A DNA stretch of 5,970 nucleotides, from assembly GCF_029762515.1 (NCBI RefSeq), contig NZ_JARVGN010000106.1, positions 1 through 5,970 on the forward strand, in the 5' to 3' direction. This DNA comes from Methanocalculus sp. GTDB taxonomy: Archaea; Halobacteriota; Methanomicrobia; Methanomicrobiales; Methanocorpusculaceae. Below the pieces are notes generated by a model, which was not told the DNA's origin, ran no database searches, and saw only the letters and a program-made list of their open reading frames with translations. Position 1 is the stretch's first letter, and every line of letters begins with the position of its first letter. Positions 5,970-5,970 of this stretch are shown here, in pieces. The translations under genes and the position numbers were made by a program.

Positions 5970-5970
5970 T

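Noticed and set aside
5939..5970. Divergent plus-strand gene starting at GTG 5955 after a GGAGG motif
   Set aside because: The spacing of 11 nt is long, only five codons are visible before the edge, and the opposite strand has an open frame that couples neatly to birA.

Overview
The window looks archaeal and most resembles a methanogen of the Methanomicrobiales type. That assignment rests on protein-family recollection, because no methanogenesis gene is present. The archaeal signs are a two-subunit pyruvate carboxylase, AT-rich TATA-like boxes about 25 bp ahead of likely start regions, GAGGTG-type ribosome binding sites, and oligo-T tracts after a gene end. Every gene I can support lies on the minus strand, so transcription runs from the right edge to the left edge. 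Gaps are short, and three junctions are 4-bp ATGA stop/start overlaps.

Layout in transcription order: (1) about 30 codons of the C-terminus of an unrecognised upstream gene (5877-5969); (2) birA, a biotin-protein ligase with an N-terminal winged helix (4891-5871); (3) a 61-bp gap holding oligo-T tracts, a TATA-like box and a BirA-type operator palindrome; (4) an ECF biotin transporter cluster made of bioY (4311-4829), a small ABC ATPase (3706-4314) and a 420-aa protein joining a second ABC ATPase to the membrane T component (2447-3709); (5) a 76-bp gap with a promoter and strong Shine-Dalgarno for pycB; (6) pycB, the carboxyltransferase/biotin-carrier subunit of pyruvate carboxylase (628-2370); (7) pycA, the biotin carboxylase subunit, cut by the left window edge (1-631). 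No stretch longer than 300 bases lacks a gene.

The genes form a self-contained biotin module. BioY plus the ATPase/T proteins would import biotin, BirA would attach it to Lys546 of PycB, and PycA/PycB would use it to make oxaloacetate from pyruvate and bicarbonate. BirA probably also represses the transporter operon through a 9-N15-9 inverted repeat (4829-4861). The repeat closely matches the known BirA operator consensus and ends on the bioY start codon.

The main points for a second look are that operator, the ATPase-T fusion with a T7 homopolymer at its junction, and the loss of Q-loop and H-loop residues in the first ATPase, which predicts an asymmetric transporter.
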